A stretch of DNA of 64,000 nucleotides from Thamnaconus septentrionalis (GCA_009823395.1 CM020520.1:1035001-1099000); one strand, 5' to 3'; counted from the first letter of the stretch, positions 11,511 through 23,740 are shown. Notes: generated by a model from the letters alone, not told the origin. Made by a program: numbers and translations.

Positions 11511-11887
11511 CAGGTACTAGTCAGAAAATGAGAATATCCTGAGAAGGTTGCTGTATTTCTGCAATTCAACTTAAAAGGTGAATGTGACATATTATATAAA
11601 GGAATAATATGCAAATCAATATATTTCAGGTTTTTATTTCTTTGGATTTTGCTGATCAGGTCTTGCAGCTTAAAAAAAAACCTCAGATTTTATAATAATT
11701 TTCTGAGTTTGTGGGCTTGTGGTTTTAATAAGCTGAAAATCTTAATCAGCAAAGTGACAACAAGGAACTGCTTGAGATGTCAATTTGCGTGGAATGGCTC
11801 AATAAAATGTTTTGCTTCATCTTTTATGTTAAATTGCCAAAATAAAACAACTTTCACTTGATATTCTAATTGTTTGGGTAGTACCTG
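11511..11887 (+). mobile_element. Tc1/mariner-type MITE, 377 bp, TA-flanked
   Basis: The element starts CAGGTACTA and ends TAGTACCTG, each end directly flanked by TA (11509-11510 and 11888-11889), the target duplication used by Tc1/mariner transposases. The inverted ends continue imperfectly inward (GAATAT near the left end, ATATTC near the right). There is no transposase frame, so it is non-autonomous. Its right two-fifths (about 11736-11887) is repeated almost exactly at 23949-24109, showing that it is dispersed. It carries two AATAAA motifs on the plus strand and one POU octamer (11609-11616). The end sequence resembles a fish element I recall, but I could not run a library search. Confidence 0.85.
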
Positions 11888-11889
11888 TA

Positions 11890-13418
11890 TATGAAAATTG
11901 GCAACACAGTGCTGGCGGTGTCGGAGCGACTATATGACAAATATCAAATATTTCTGCTAAAGAATAAAAGGGCTTGGAATACAGAACCAGCAGAATCACA
12001 GCTGGATGATTTCCTGCTGGTCGCTAATCGATGCTTCTGTGACGCCAAGTGGCTGAACGGAGGAAACAGTGGCTGCTGAATGAGGTCACAGTGTCTCTTC
12101 CCCCTGATTGGCTGCTTTTGTTCCCTGGGATATTTTTGGACCGTGCGGTGACAAGGTTGGCTTTAAAAGTTCCAGGGGAAGGAAAGTCTTTCTTTCCGCC
12201 CTCTCCAGGAGAGTCGCGCTCCTTTTTTCTTTTTTCTTTTCATTCCAGCGGCGGCGCCGATGCCGACAATAGCGGCAAAAAGGCTTCGGAATGACTTTTG
12301 TGTCGCACGTGACCGAACTGGAGCAGCTTCCTTTGAATACGTGAAGAGTGGAAAATCTTCTTTCCCCGAGAAAAAAGGGGGAGGAAAAAAAAAGTTGTTT
12401 ATCCATAATTGAATGAGCCGGAATTGTGAGTACAAACTCATCTTTTTGGAGGGTTTTCCTTTTAAAGGCGGCAGTCGGCTGTGAATTATACACGATCTGC
12501 TGATGGGAAGAAATGGAGGAGGAAAAGAAAAAAGTGTCAATCGGGTGGTAGTTTAATTCCTCGCTCGCAGCGGCGCTCATCTCTTGATGGTTTGGGTTAA
12601 GAAAGCGTGCAGAGCGCTGAAGTTCAGGGGTGGAAATGGAGGTTTCAGTGCAGGATTGTGATCAGAGCTCTGACTCAGGCAATTTGTAGAAAAGTTGTGC
12701 GACATTTATTAAAAAATGTAGAAAAAGTCAAGCGGGCTGGAAACAGCCTGCAGGTGTCTCCCTCAGGGTTTTGAAGAACCTAATTCAAGCTGATTTATTC
12801 ACCATACAAATAAATGACTAACTCAGCTCCACACATTTGAAGTGCACAAAGTAAAAATCCTGCATTTCTATTTATTTTATTTATATGAGCCGTCTCCTGT
12901 GCTGCTGTGTTGTTTTTGTTTTGCCAACAATCCTCTAAAGGAGCAAATATGATCCAGAAGAGAATATTTCCAATTTCTGACTTTCTGGAATCACAACTTG
13001 TTGCACAGCCAGTCGCTCTTGCATTGCGTTGACCTGCAGTGGTGAGTTTATGTCTTCTCAGTCCTGTGCATGGTGGAATTCTCATCTTCTTCTCCTTCTT
13101 CTTCTTCTGGCTGCGCTGTACAGACAAAGTGGGACGGCGCTGGCAGAAGGCCTTTTTTCAGCACAAGTCCAACGTAAACAAGTTTTGTTTTTTTTAATGA
13201 CTGAGTCAAAACCCTCCTTCCTCCTGGAGCTTAGCAGACGTCGTCACGACTGCTGAACAGAAGCAGCCTTGGGGCCTTGGTTCTGAATTTTGTTGCCACT
13301 GACTCATCACGATTCTCCACAACTGCAAGCAAGAAATTCTTCTTTATGTTAGATTTATATTGGTTATTTTTCCAAGAAGAATTCTCGCTTCTTTCCTTGA
13401 CCACGGAGAGGAAATCAA
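11890..13418. other. Non-coding stretch, no gene seen
   Basis: AT-rich unique sequence between two mobile elements. A short CTT-rich run occurs at 13084-13107. No conserved protein or RNA signature. Confidence 0.55.
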
Positions 13419-13561
13419 CCCTGTGTCAGGCCGGGACTTGAGGCAGGACTCAGACGTTTAACAGAAAAGTACATTTATTTCACAAGCAATTGTCCTCAGA
13501 TCAGAGAGATCAAATAAACAGGCTATACGAATACTAATCTCACTGAGCTGGCAACAAAATC

Positions 13562-13730
13562 AAAATCACTCGCATGGAGGAAAAAGGACTGAATAACTAA
13601 CAAAAGTGTACTCTAATATCAAATCTAGGTTTTAACAGAAAATCACTCACAAGGAGGAAAAATGACTGACTAGTAAACAAAATCCTATTCCAATAACAAA
13701 ACTTAGCGTTAACAAAAAAATCACTCGACC
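13562..13730. repeat. 77-78 bp tandem duplication inside the LTR
   Basis: The motif AAAATCACTC recurs at 13562, 13639 and 13717, spacing 77 and 78 bases; the intervening sequences share GGAGGAAAAA and GACTGA blocks. About 2.2 copies. Confidence 0.8.
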
Positions 13731-13760
13731 TCGAGGAACAACCGTCTTACTGTGGAATCT

Positions 13761-13867
13761 TGTGGCTGTGGCTGTGGCTGTGGCTGTGGCTGTGGCTGTG
13801 GCTGTGGCTGTGGCTGTGGCTGTGGCTGTGGCTGTGGCTGTGGCTGTGGCTGTGGCTGTGGCTGTGG
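13761..13867. repeat. (GGCTGT)n hexamer array
   Basis: Nearly eighteen perfect copies of TGTGGC/GGCTGT. It lies within the probable solo LTR and produces artefactual Trp-Leu and Ala-Val dipeptide frames. Confidence 0.97.
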
Positions 13868-15026
13868 TTCTGTCAGGGGCTAGACGTGACGGACGAAGAC
13901 ACTCTGGCACAAGACAAGGGCAACGCAGACTATTTGAACACATAAGGTAACAAGGCACAGCTGGAAACAATGGGTAATTGGGTCAGACGAACAGGTGGAA
14001 CATGAGGAGAGGTTGTGAGCTGGAACGAGAGGAAGTTGTCAAAATAAAACAGGAAATGACGAGACAAAACCTCACCACGGTGTGACACCCTGTTGATTTT
14101 CATCACAAACAATCAGACAACCTCGACTCACACCACCATCAGATTCATCAGTGAGTGATTTGATCATTTTCTAGATGATTCTGCCAGGATTTTAAATTCA
14201 TTCCCTGTTGCCGCACAATGAGTCAAGCCTCAAACACAAGTTGAACTATAGATCACAGCTGTCCACCATCTAAAGGTTCTCCTCTGGGCAACACAACCGT
14301 GCAGCAACCCAGCGCTACACACACACACACACAGTGCACTCGTCTACTCTCCCAGGCTTCATTCTGTGCCAAGGCCTCATCAAGGGTCAGGCCAGGTCAC
14401 TTGGTATTTGTTCAAGGGGATTTTGATGCTTTTGCCCCAATTTCTTCTGCCTTTTGCACCACTTGACCAAAGACACTGGCTGCCCAAATCTCTTTTCCAA
14501 CCCATCCAGTCTCATCCTCTCTGCACTTCTGCATATCTTCTCAAATTGATTTATTTGGAGGACGCAGCGGCTGCATTTCTTCTCTTTTCCCCTCTCGTTA
14601 TTGCTCTTTTGATTTTTACTGCACAGACTGCTTAACTTGTTGAGTGTCAGTCCTGGACTCAGAGCAAGAGGGAGGAAGAGGCTTCTCCAGACGATAAAAG
14701 AACAACTCTGAGGCTGTAAATAATCCCAATCTGCCTTCACTTGCAAAGGAAACTTCACTGGCCAGTAAAACGTATCGCTCCACCAGCGTCCCCGTTAAAA
14801 CTCCTCCCACCTGAAAATGAAAATGGTTCAAAGTGACGGCGGTCGCGGTGGGAACGCGGCTCAGCTCATTTCAGCTCCGTTTGTGAGGTCACAAAGGGCT
14901 GTTTTGCCTTTGTCTTTGTGACTGTGAGGCGGTGAAGAGAGTCACTGCAGCATTCACTGAGGTCAACGGTGAACTTTTGATGAATTGATGCGTTGAGACC
15001 AGACGCTAAAGTCATCCAAACTTTGC

Positions 15027-15027
<1 letters not shown>

Positions 15028-15059
<32 letters not shown>

Positions 15060-15074
15060 CCTCTCGCTCTCTCT
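15028..15074. repeat. (CT)n microsatellite, interrupted
   Basis: CT-rich tract with CC and CG interruptions. Confidence 0.9.
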
Positions 15075-15281
15075 GAAACTTTTCAGCGATTGCAAATGAA
15101 AGAACACTCCTCCACTGCGTCCCGTTAAATCTATTTATCCTCTGTTTTTTATCGCATCTTTGAAACGCTTCAGCCGTCCGCGGCCTCCGTTCACAGGTAA
15201 ACACAATACATTAACCTCCCACATCTTCACCCTCCGGCCCGGCCGTCCTCACCCTCCCACGTGGCGTTCCTATTTATCATA

Positions 15282-15326
15282 GCCGCCGCCGCCGCCGCCG
15301 CACACGCACACACACGCACACACACG
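15282..15326. repeat. (CCG)n then CACACG repeats
   Basis: Six CCG units followed by CA-rich sequence with regular CG interruptions. Confidence 0.9.
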
Positions 15327-15504
15327 CTGTGCAACGGCGCGGCCGCAGGCCGCTGACCTTGAGGGAGTGGCGCTCATAAGACGAGCGGGCCGGGCCGAGA
15401 TCTGGGGGTCTGTCAGGATGATTTCTTATTCTATTTAATAGAAGAAGAGGAGCCGCGCTTTATCACTGCCCGGGTTCATGCTTTATATAAGGCGCCTCTG
15501 TCTG

Positions 15505-15544
15505 CGCTGCTGCGCTGCTGCTGCTGCTGCCGCTGCTGCTGCTG
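15505..15544. repeat. (CTG)n tract, interrupted
   Basis: About twelve CTG units broken by CGC and CCG. Confidence 0.9.
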
Positions 15545-15691
15545 GCCGTTAAAAGGAAGCGGTACACAAAGAAGATGTCCTTTAGGAGTCACCGTGATTT
15601 AAGCTTAAGATGAGGGCAGATGAGTCACTTTCCTGCTAAATGGGGTTGAAACTGCACTCAGCTCGGGGGGGTGGAAACAGACGACGCCGAT

Positions 15692-15733
<42 letters not shown>
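15692..15733. repeat. (CTG)14 trinucleotide array
   Basis: Fourteen uninterrupted CTG units; reads as poly-Leu, poly-Cys or poly-Ala depending on frame. Confidence 0.97.
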
Positions 15734-15734
<1 letters not shown>

Positions 15735-16066
15735 CGTATTTCCACCGCAGACTTCGGCCCCTGGAGATCAGCGAGCAGGAAGCCGTGGAAGGAGGCGGGA
15801 CTTCTTTTCTTTTGGCCCCTCAACTTCCCGTCGCAGTCGTGAGTTTCACCTCGCAGCCAGGAAAACACTTTCACTTTGCAATCAACAGGCATCGGAGTTT
15901 GGTTTTATTTTGCCGAGGCTTCCTGAAGGAGTTTGAGTTGCTCCAAACATCAGAGGAGCGACTGTGTAGTTGGAAAACACGACCAGGTCATCAGGTCTTC
16001 AAACACCTGAGCAGGTCGACTTTAAATATCCTGCCGCATTTGTGTTCAAGTTGATCGCTACTCACT

Positions 16067-16096
16067 CTCTCTCTCTCTCTCCCTCTCTCTCTCTCT
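16067..16096. repeat. (CT)n microsatellite
   Basis: Fourteen CT units with one CC interruption. Confidence 0.9.
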
Positions 16097-16229
16097 GGTC
16101 CCCAACAAACTCAAGTTCCGTTGCCATATTCTATTACCGCCTTCTACTGCCTCTCTAAAAAATGACCCCTGGTTCTCCTCCCTGTCATCAAACAGAAGAG
16201 GCCACAAAATCTGCCTTTAATATTTGCTG

Positions 16230-16480
16230 CCTCATGTCAACCAACTTGCCCTGGTCTTGTTTCCAGCCGTTAAGAATCATTTGCAAACCCAAAGCCCCCC
16301 TCGCTCTGATTTGGACAGAAAACTAATCCATGCTTTCATATCCTCTGCACTGGATTACTACAACTCACTCTTCTCTCTGACATCAACCAAAATAAACAAA
16401 TAAATAAATAAAGACTCCCACTGGTTGAGAGCACAGCAAACTGGGCCGCTAATGCTAGTGTCAGCACATGACGTCACGTT
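16230..16480 (+). mobile_element. Degraded LINE reverse-transcriptase fragment
   Basis: At 16323-16379 the plus strand reads LIHAFISSALDYYNSLFS, which closely matches the RT-domain block (L-HAFISS-LDYCNSLL) of fish L2/Rex1-type non-LTR retrotransposons. Weaker similarity to the upstream RT sequence extends to about 16230, and weaker similarity to the following block (HIT..L.SL) continues after a small AAAT tract near 16392-16410. The reading frame is broken by stops and shifts, so it is a dead fragment. Exact ends are uncertain; family assignment is from memory of the motif, not a search. Confidence 0.6.
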
Positions 16481-17106
16481 GCCCCATTGCTTTAGCTCAG
16501 GTCTCACAAACTCTGAATACACTTTGAGTCTTTGGATTCTCAACTGGACAACTTCTGGAGAAATCCAGCCATCAAACTAAATATGGCTGAATATTTTCCT
16601 GCAGTTCCTCAGTCTGTCAAGTAGTTTAAACTACCTCCTAAACCCATTGCAGTGGACTTTAACAGTCTTGTGTGACACGTTCTCCCCTTTTCTTCTCTTC
16701 AGCTAGGTGGTCATTGCCAATGATGTGGTTCTCTCGTCTTCAGAATACTTTGTAGTATTTCGTCTGGCTGTTCGTGTTTCTAATTCACAAACAGCAGAGT
16801 CGCTGATCTCCATGTCAGGTGTACAAATCCACCAGCGTGAGCGCCGTTTGCCGCACGCCGACCTCGCGAAGGAAGATAAAGCAGCCAAAGGAAACGGTGG
16901 GTATAATCCCTCGCTCCGCTCAGCGGGAAGCTGAATCACCAGCAGTGGGAGGAATTAAAAAAAAGCTGTGAATATTCACCGCTAGCATGACAATATGTTG
17001 GCCCTTGTAGCTCCGCCTCTCTGCTACTTCACTAAGTTATGATGTCATTTTCCTGGGCGCCACGCTGACGATAAGGAGGGCGGGGGGAGCAGATCGTGAG
17101 TGGAGG

Positions 17107-17108
<2 letters not shown>

Positions 17109-17139
<31 letters not shown>
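17109..17139. repeat. (GT)n microsatellite
   Basis: Fifteen GT units. Confidence 0.95.
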
Positions 17140-17140
<1 letters not shown>

Positions 17141-17473
17141 ACGTGTGTTTGTGTAAATATTTCAAATGAAAGCGCCGGCCCTGCACGGCGAGCCCTCGCC
17201 GCTCAGATAGTGTAAATCAAAGTGCTGCACTCCGCCGCCGCCGCCGCCGTGTTTGCTCTCCCTCTGCTTCCTGATACTGACCGCCTCCCACTTCTCTCCC
17301 ATTCCACCACACGCCTCCGTCCAGCGCCGTATCCACGACCCAGGATGGTGCATTAATTCACTCTAATGTAATAAGATGGAATTTTTGGAGGAGATTAAAA
17401 AACGGAAGGGGGGGGGCAGAGGAGGGCGCTGTGCTTCGCCAGCTGCATTCAGAGCGGCTGCGGATGTTCTGGA

Positions 17474-17501
17474 GGGGGTGAGGTGGGGGTGAGGTGGGGG
17501 T
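17474..17501. repeat. GGGGGTGAGGT short tandem repeat
   Basis: GGGGGTGAGGT occurs twice in tandem, followed by a third GGGGG; together with the G9 run at 17408-17416 it forms a guanine-rich block with quadruplex potential. Confidence 0.8.
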
Positions 17502-18136
17502 CTCTCCGGTGTGTAGAGCTAAATGCGGAACGTTAGACTTGTGGAGAGGCTCTTGGCAGGAAGGAGGCATCGGGACAGGATGTGAGTGAGGCAGTGAATT
17601 TCCCCCTTAATGAAATGAAGATGAGTTTTGACACGGATGAATGAAAGTGGAAATTCTTTACGCGGTCTACGTCAAAAGAGAGGCCCTGCATGGTTAATGC
17701 CTGGGACTTGTTGAGCAGGAAGGAAGAGTTCACCGCACAGGAACCTCCAACGCACGCAGGAGTCAGAAACATTTCACACACTTCCTGTTTAGAACATCCT
17801 GGAATACATTCTTGCAGGCTTGATTTAAATTTCCATTTGTTGTTGGAGAAACGACGACAACTTGGTCGTTACGTTTCCGCATTCCACAACATCAATTGTG
17901 GGAATTAATGAATTATTCTCTTTTCTTCTTCTTCTCAGGTTGCTTAAACGCTGGCTTTGGCTCCGCTGATTGATTGGAAAAGATTTTTGAAGATGCCACC
18001 TTTTTTTGTCTCTGGGGATTTGTGTCGGGATTATTTTCCACAGTCGTGTATAATTAAAAATAATTGGCAGAAACAGCTGTAAGCTGTAAGCATCCATTGC
18101 AGACTTTCAATGAAAGAGTGAAGATCGCTGCTCTCC

Positions 18137-20201
<2,065 letters not shown>

Positions 20202-20257
<56 letters not shown>
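20202..20257. repeat. (GGCT)n tetranucleotide array
   Basis: About thirteen uninterrupted GGCT units. The minus strand reads as alternating Ala-Ser-Gln-Pro, an artefact. Confidence 0.97.
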
Positions 20258-21659
20258 GGGACGGGGGGGTCCCCACCAGCTGAGAGGGTCTCTGCAGAGT
20301 GTCGGCTCACCCTGGGAGAAGCAGCGGCTGGCTGACAGAAGACGTCTTGAACAGCAGCTGATTGGCCGTCTGATGCGTGTTCCGCCCAGCAGGAAGCGCC
20401 GGGACGCTGGGCTGAGTGGCGCTCGTGAATCCAGACCAACCTCGTCCAATGTCAGACGGAGGAGTCTGGAGACTCCGAACGATCCCAGCTTTGATTGATT
20501 GTGTCTGGGAGTCGAGGCTCGTGGACGGACGCGTGTGGATGACTGATCGTCCGACCGTGGAGAGTTTGGACCAGGGCTCAGCCGACGTGACGGATAATTT
20601 GGGATCAGGGCGCCGCCGCTCGCTTGGATCTTGTGTCGGCTGAGTCACCGTCAGGTCAGACTGGGCCTCGGCTCCTTCTGGTTACGACATTCAGCCTTGG
20701 ATCTCGTCTTGTTGTTTCAAAGAAATTGAAATTGAAAAAAATCTTTGGAGACAGAATTTAAAAAAAATAAATTGGAAGATATTTCGGTGTTTGACAGTCA
20801 CGGCAGACAGTGAACAGCACACTCAGGTTTTCATGATGTTTTTGACTTTGAATGAATCAAACCCTCCTGCTGCTGGATATCGTCAAGCATGTTTATTATC
20901 ATTTAAAAGATAAATAAATAAATAAACAAAGCTTCTTCTCAGCCCTAAATAAAGCTAGCGGCTGTAGAGACGTGATTAGATTTTCCTTCCAGAGAGGAAG
21001 ACGCTTTTTCTCAGCGGGATTCTTGTCGCTCGCGCGATTGGCTGCTGCGCCGCCCGCCGTCCTATCGGAGAGATCTGATCCGTGAGGAGCAACAGGGAGG
21101 ACGCGTCGTCCCCCCGCCTGCCCGCCTCCTCCCATTGTGAGAAGTTAGTCAACAGGTTAATTGTGCCTCGGAAACGTCTCTGTGGAAAAGACGTATGTAT
21201 ATTTTTTCTCGGCCGCTTTCCATCTCCGTTTTGGTCACGACGGCTCGGCGAAAAATAGCCCGACTATCTGCCGTGTCGCTAAATTTATTCCCTCTTAATG
21301 CCGTTATAATACCTGAGCGCCGGGCGGCTGCATGCTCTGAATGTCCATTCTCCACACAGTGGCCTCTGTGTACTCGGGGCTGCGCTTCCTTCAGAGGGAA
21401 GCGGACTCCTCGCGGCGTAATTTGATTATTCCGAGGGCAGGTGTTTTCAGCTGGGTGCTGATAAGAGGGCCACGCCGCCGCCGCCGGCAAAGTGAGCTGC
21501 ATTCGACGCGCTTAAAGGTAGCGAAAGGAGAGAAAAAGAAGAAGCCAAAGAGCCCAGGTCTTCCCTCTAATCTAATCTGTGAGATGGGATTGACTTTGAA
21601 AAACGCTACAACAAACACAGGAGCTAGTCCTCCAGCTGGGCTGGAGGGACGGGGGGTGG
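20258..21659. other. Non-coding stretch, CpG-rich in part
   Basis: 20.3-20.65 kb and 21.0-21.1 kb are CpG-rich; 20.7-20.95 kb is AT-rich. No exon recognised on either strand. Confidence 0.5.
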
Positions 21660-21662
21660 CAC

Positions 21663-21717
<55 letters not shown>
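21660..21717. repeat. (CA)n microsatellite, 58 bp
   Basis: Twenty-eight CA units with one CG near the start. Confidence 0.97.
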
Positions 21718-21719
<2 letters not shown>

Positions 21720-21811
21720 GTGAATGCAGAGTGAGTAATCTGCATTGTTGCTCATGCAACAAACTTTGACCCACACAAGTGCTGCTAGTCGCAGGATTAC
21801 ACACAGCAGCC

Positions 21812-21895
21812 GCTGCTCAGGCTGCCCAGGCTGCTCAGGCTGCCCAGGCTGCTCAGGCTGCTCAGGCTGCTCAGGCTGCTCAGGCTGCTCAGGCT
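21812..21895. repeat. 9-mer minisatellite GCTGCTCAG
   Basis: About nine tandem copies of GCTGCTCAG; three early units carry GCTGCCCAG. Confidence 0.96.
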
Positions 21896-21924
21896 TTGGA
21901 TCCATTTCAGTGCAGCACAGCAAA

Positions 21925-21958
21925 GCAGAGCAGAGCAGAGCAGAGCAGAGCAGAGCAG
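21925..21958. repeat. (GCAGA)n pentanucleotide tract
   Basis: Seven units of CAGAG/GCAGA, only 30 bases after the 9-mer array. Confidence 0.95.
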
Positions 21959-22120
21959 CCTTGGCATGAAGGTGCCTGGGAGGAGTTCTTCTTTTCTTGG
22001 TTGATGGTGGAAGAACTTCCAGTGGGGATGCAAGAGGCTTCTGAATCGCAGCCCAACACAGCACGAGGGTGCATGTTCATCCCCACCTGGTGTTTCCTAT
22101 CAGGACCATCCTGACAAACA

Positions 22121-22121
<1 letters not shown>

Positions 22122-22152
<31 letters not shown>
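22122..22152. repeat. (CTG)10 trinucleotide array
   Basis: Ten pure CTG units. Confidence 0.95.
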
Positions 22153-22477
22153 AAGGTTGCATGCCGTGAACCCGACTCCGACCCTCTCAGCACGGCCACA
22201 GCCGCTCTCCTGCTCTCCTCTAATCTGCTTCCCGCCCACCAGCCACGGTCTCAGCCACCACTAATAACATTGCTCATGCGAGCGCTGTGTGCAAACAAAA
22301 GGCTGATGATCCCCAGCCGAGGGACGGAGCTCTCGCTCAGAGCCCACGTTGCTCTGGTTCTCCGCTGGAGAACAGTTGCAGCAGAGCCGCAGCTTCCAGC
22401 GGCTGCAGCCGCAGAGGAGCACGAACTGGACCAGGAGTGCGGGAAACTTCCCCAAAAGCCAGAGCATGCTAAAAAAC

Positions 22478-22501
22478 ACACACACACACACACACACACA
22501 C
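22478..22501. repeat. (CA)n microsatellite
   Basis: Twelve CA units. Confidence 0.95.
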
Positions 22502-22805
22502 AGCAGGGCAGCAGTCAATGCATCTGCTTAAAACACACAGCACGCAAACAGGCACGCACGCACACACACTCGTCACTGGACTCCCTGCGGCGGCGGAGCC
22601 TCTCTGCTTGAACTCCTCAGGATGAGGAGCTGTCAAGGACACCGGCGGCGCAGCTACCATCACATTTTTGGCTGAAGGAGCCGGTGAGGAGAGGAGAGGG
22701 AAGAGCGGCGGAGCGGCGACGCAGCTGTAGAGTTGGCTGGAAGTGGATTTGGAAACAAATCTCTGGTAAAAAGGGGGCAGAGCCAAGAGAGGAAGGAAGA
22801 CTTAC

Positions 22806-22878
22806 CTTGAGCGGGGGAGAGCAGGGAGCAGCGAGAGTCGCAGCCGTTTACATCCAATCCCACCGTCCTCACCAGCTC

Positions 22879-22926
<48 letters not shown>

Positions 22927-23300
22927 TCACTTTCTTTCTTTTTTTGGCACCAGCGCTCCTCTCCTCTCCTCTCCTCTCTGCTGCTTTTCTCTCCCTTTTC
23001 CACTCCTCCTCTTTTCAATTCCCTCTCTCAACCTGCTCTCCACCGCCGCCGTGCCTCTCTCTCATTATCCCGCTGGCTGTTTGCAGTTCGAGCCCACGCA
23101 GGAAGCAGAGCGAGCGAGGATCGCCTGCAAGAGTGCGTGCGTCTGAGTGCGTCTGCGTGTGTCTGCGTGTGTGCGCACGCCGCGGAGAGACTCGGGGAGA
23201 CTACGGTCGGTGGGTCGAGGGAGAGCGGAAGAGGAGGAGGAGGAGGAGGAGAGAGAGGAGGAGAGAGAGATGCTGAGTAGAGCGGCTGCAGGATGGCGAC
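22806..23300 (-). promoter_or_regulatory. Candidate 5' untranslated first exon and promoter region
   Basis: On the minus strand this CpG-containing, GA/CT-rich segment ends in CTCAAG and is followed at once by GTAAGT (plus 22805 downward), a full match to the vertebrate donor consensus. Upstream lie CpG-rich sequence and GA/CT tracts typical of TATA-less promoters; the segment carries CAG repeats and only short upstream ORFs (one starting ATGAGAGAG), as 5' leaders of developmental genes often do. No protein frame identifies the gene, and the transcription start is not defined; 23300 is a rough upstream limit. Alternatively the donor match is chance. Confidence 0.35.
22881..22924. repeat. (CTG)n array, about 15 units
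   Basis: Uninterrupted CTG on the plus strand (CAG on the minus strand), inside the candidate first exon. A short CTCTC repeat follows at 22959-22980. Confidence 0.97.
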
Positions 23301-23335
23301 TTGCAGAGTGAGAGTGAGCTGTGAAGTGAGGGAGG

Positions 23336-23390
23336 GGAGAGAGAGAGAGAGAGAGAGAGAGAGTGTGTGTGTGTGTGAGAGAGAGAGAGG
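23336..23390. repeat. (GA)n(GT)n(GA)n compound tract
   Basis: GA, then GT, then GA units in one compound tract; GGA-rich sequence follows near 23429-23452. Confidence 0.95.
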
Positions 23391-23520
23391 GGGGAGTAGA
23401 GGGAGGGGGGTAGAGGGAGAGCGTGCACGAGGGAGGAGGAGGAGGAGGAGGAGGCGTGTGAGCGCTGCTGGCTCTGTGTTGACTTGTGTCGCCCTGATTG
23501 CACTGGCAGTGGTGCAACCC

Positions 23521-23525
23521 CCCCC

Positions 23526-23572
<47 letters not shown>
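23521..23572. repeat. C-run plus (CA)n microsatellite
   Basis: A C run followed by about twenty-two CA units. Confidence 0.96.
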
Positions 23573-23573
<1 letters not shown>

Positions 23574-23654
23574 ATGTCAGGTCCCCTGAGTACTGAGGGA
23601 GGGGTGGGGGTCTCCATCATCAAGCAGATTAGCAACTAGAGCCACAGCCCCATC

Positions 23655-23676
23655 ACCCCCGCCCCCCCCGCCCCCC

Positions 23677-23738
<62 letters not shown>
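23655..23738. repeat. C-rich tract plus (CA)n, 84 bp
   Basis: CCCCG/CCCCCC sequence leading into about thirty CA units. Only 83 bases separate it from the previous CA tract, in the same orientation. Confidence 0.96.

Positions 23739-23740
<2 letters not shown>

Larger units (their letters stand above)
13424..14087 (-). mobile_element. Probable solo LTR of an LTR retrotransposon
   Basis: The 664-bp segment begins TGTCAGGCC and ends GGTGTGACA, giving TG...CA ends with a five-base inverted terminus. It is bracketed by an exact 5-bp direct repeat CCCTG (13419-13423 and 14088-14092), the expected target duplication. Read on the minus strand an AATAAA lies about 50 bases from the 3' end (plus 13474-13479), fitting an R/U5 boundary, which sets the orientation. 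No gag-pol frame or second LTR is present, so an internal recombination product (solo LTR) is the simplest reading. A hexamer array and a 77-bp tandem duplication lie inside. Alternative: a non-autonomous DNA element with short inverted ends. Confidence 0.65.
14093..16229. other. Non-coding stretch with pyrimidine and trinucleotide repeats
   Basis: Holds a CA tract (14318-14334), CT tracts, CCG/CA sequence and two CTG arrays. At 15484-15490 a TATATAA sits in GC-rich sequence, roughly 30 bases upstream of CTG repeats, and could be a core promoter element, but no transcript evidence is visible. No coding exon recognised. Confidence 0.45.
21959..22805. other. Non-coding stretch (possible proximal intron)
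   Basis: If the minus-strand first exon at 22806-23300 is real, this is the 5' part of its first intron. It contains a CTG array and a CA tract but no exon that I can recognise. Confidence 0.4.

Noticed and set aside
13760..13970. Trp-Leu, Ala-Val and Thr-Ala dipeptide-repeat frames
   Set aside because: Created by the (GGCTGT)n hexamer on both strands; no domain outside the array.
15484..15490. TATA-box promoter
   Set aside because: A seven-base AT motif alone is weak evidence; no initiator, exon or donor follows.
22684..23280. A 198-codon plus frame
   Set aside because: It crosses CTG, CT and GA repeats, shows poly-Ala and low-complexity sequence, and overlaps equally long minus frames.
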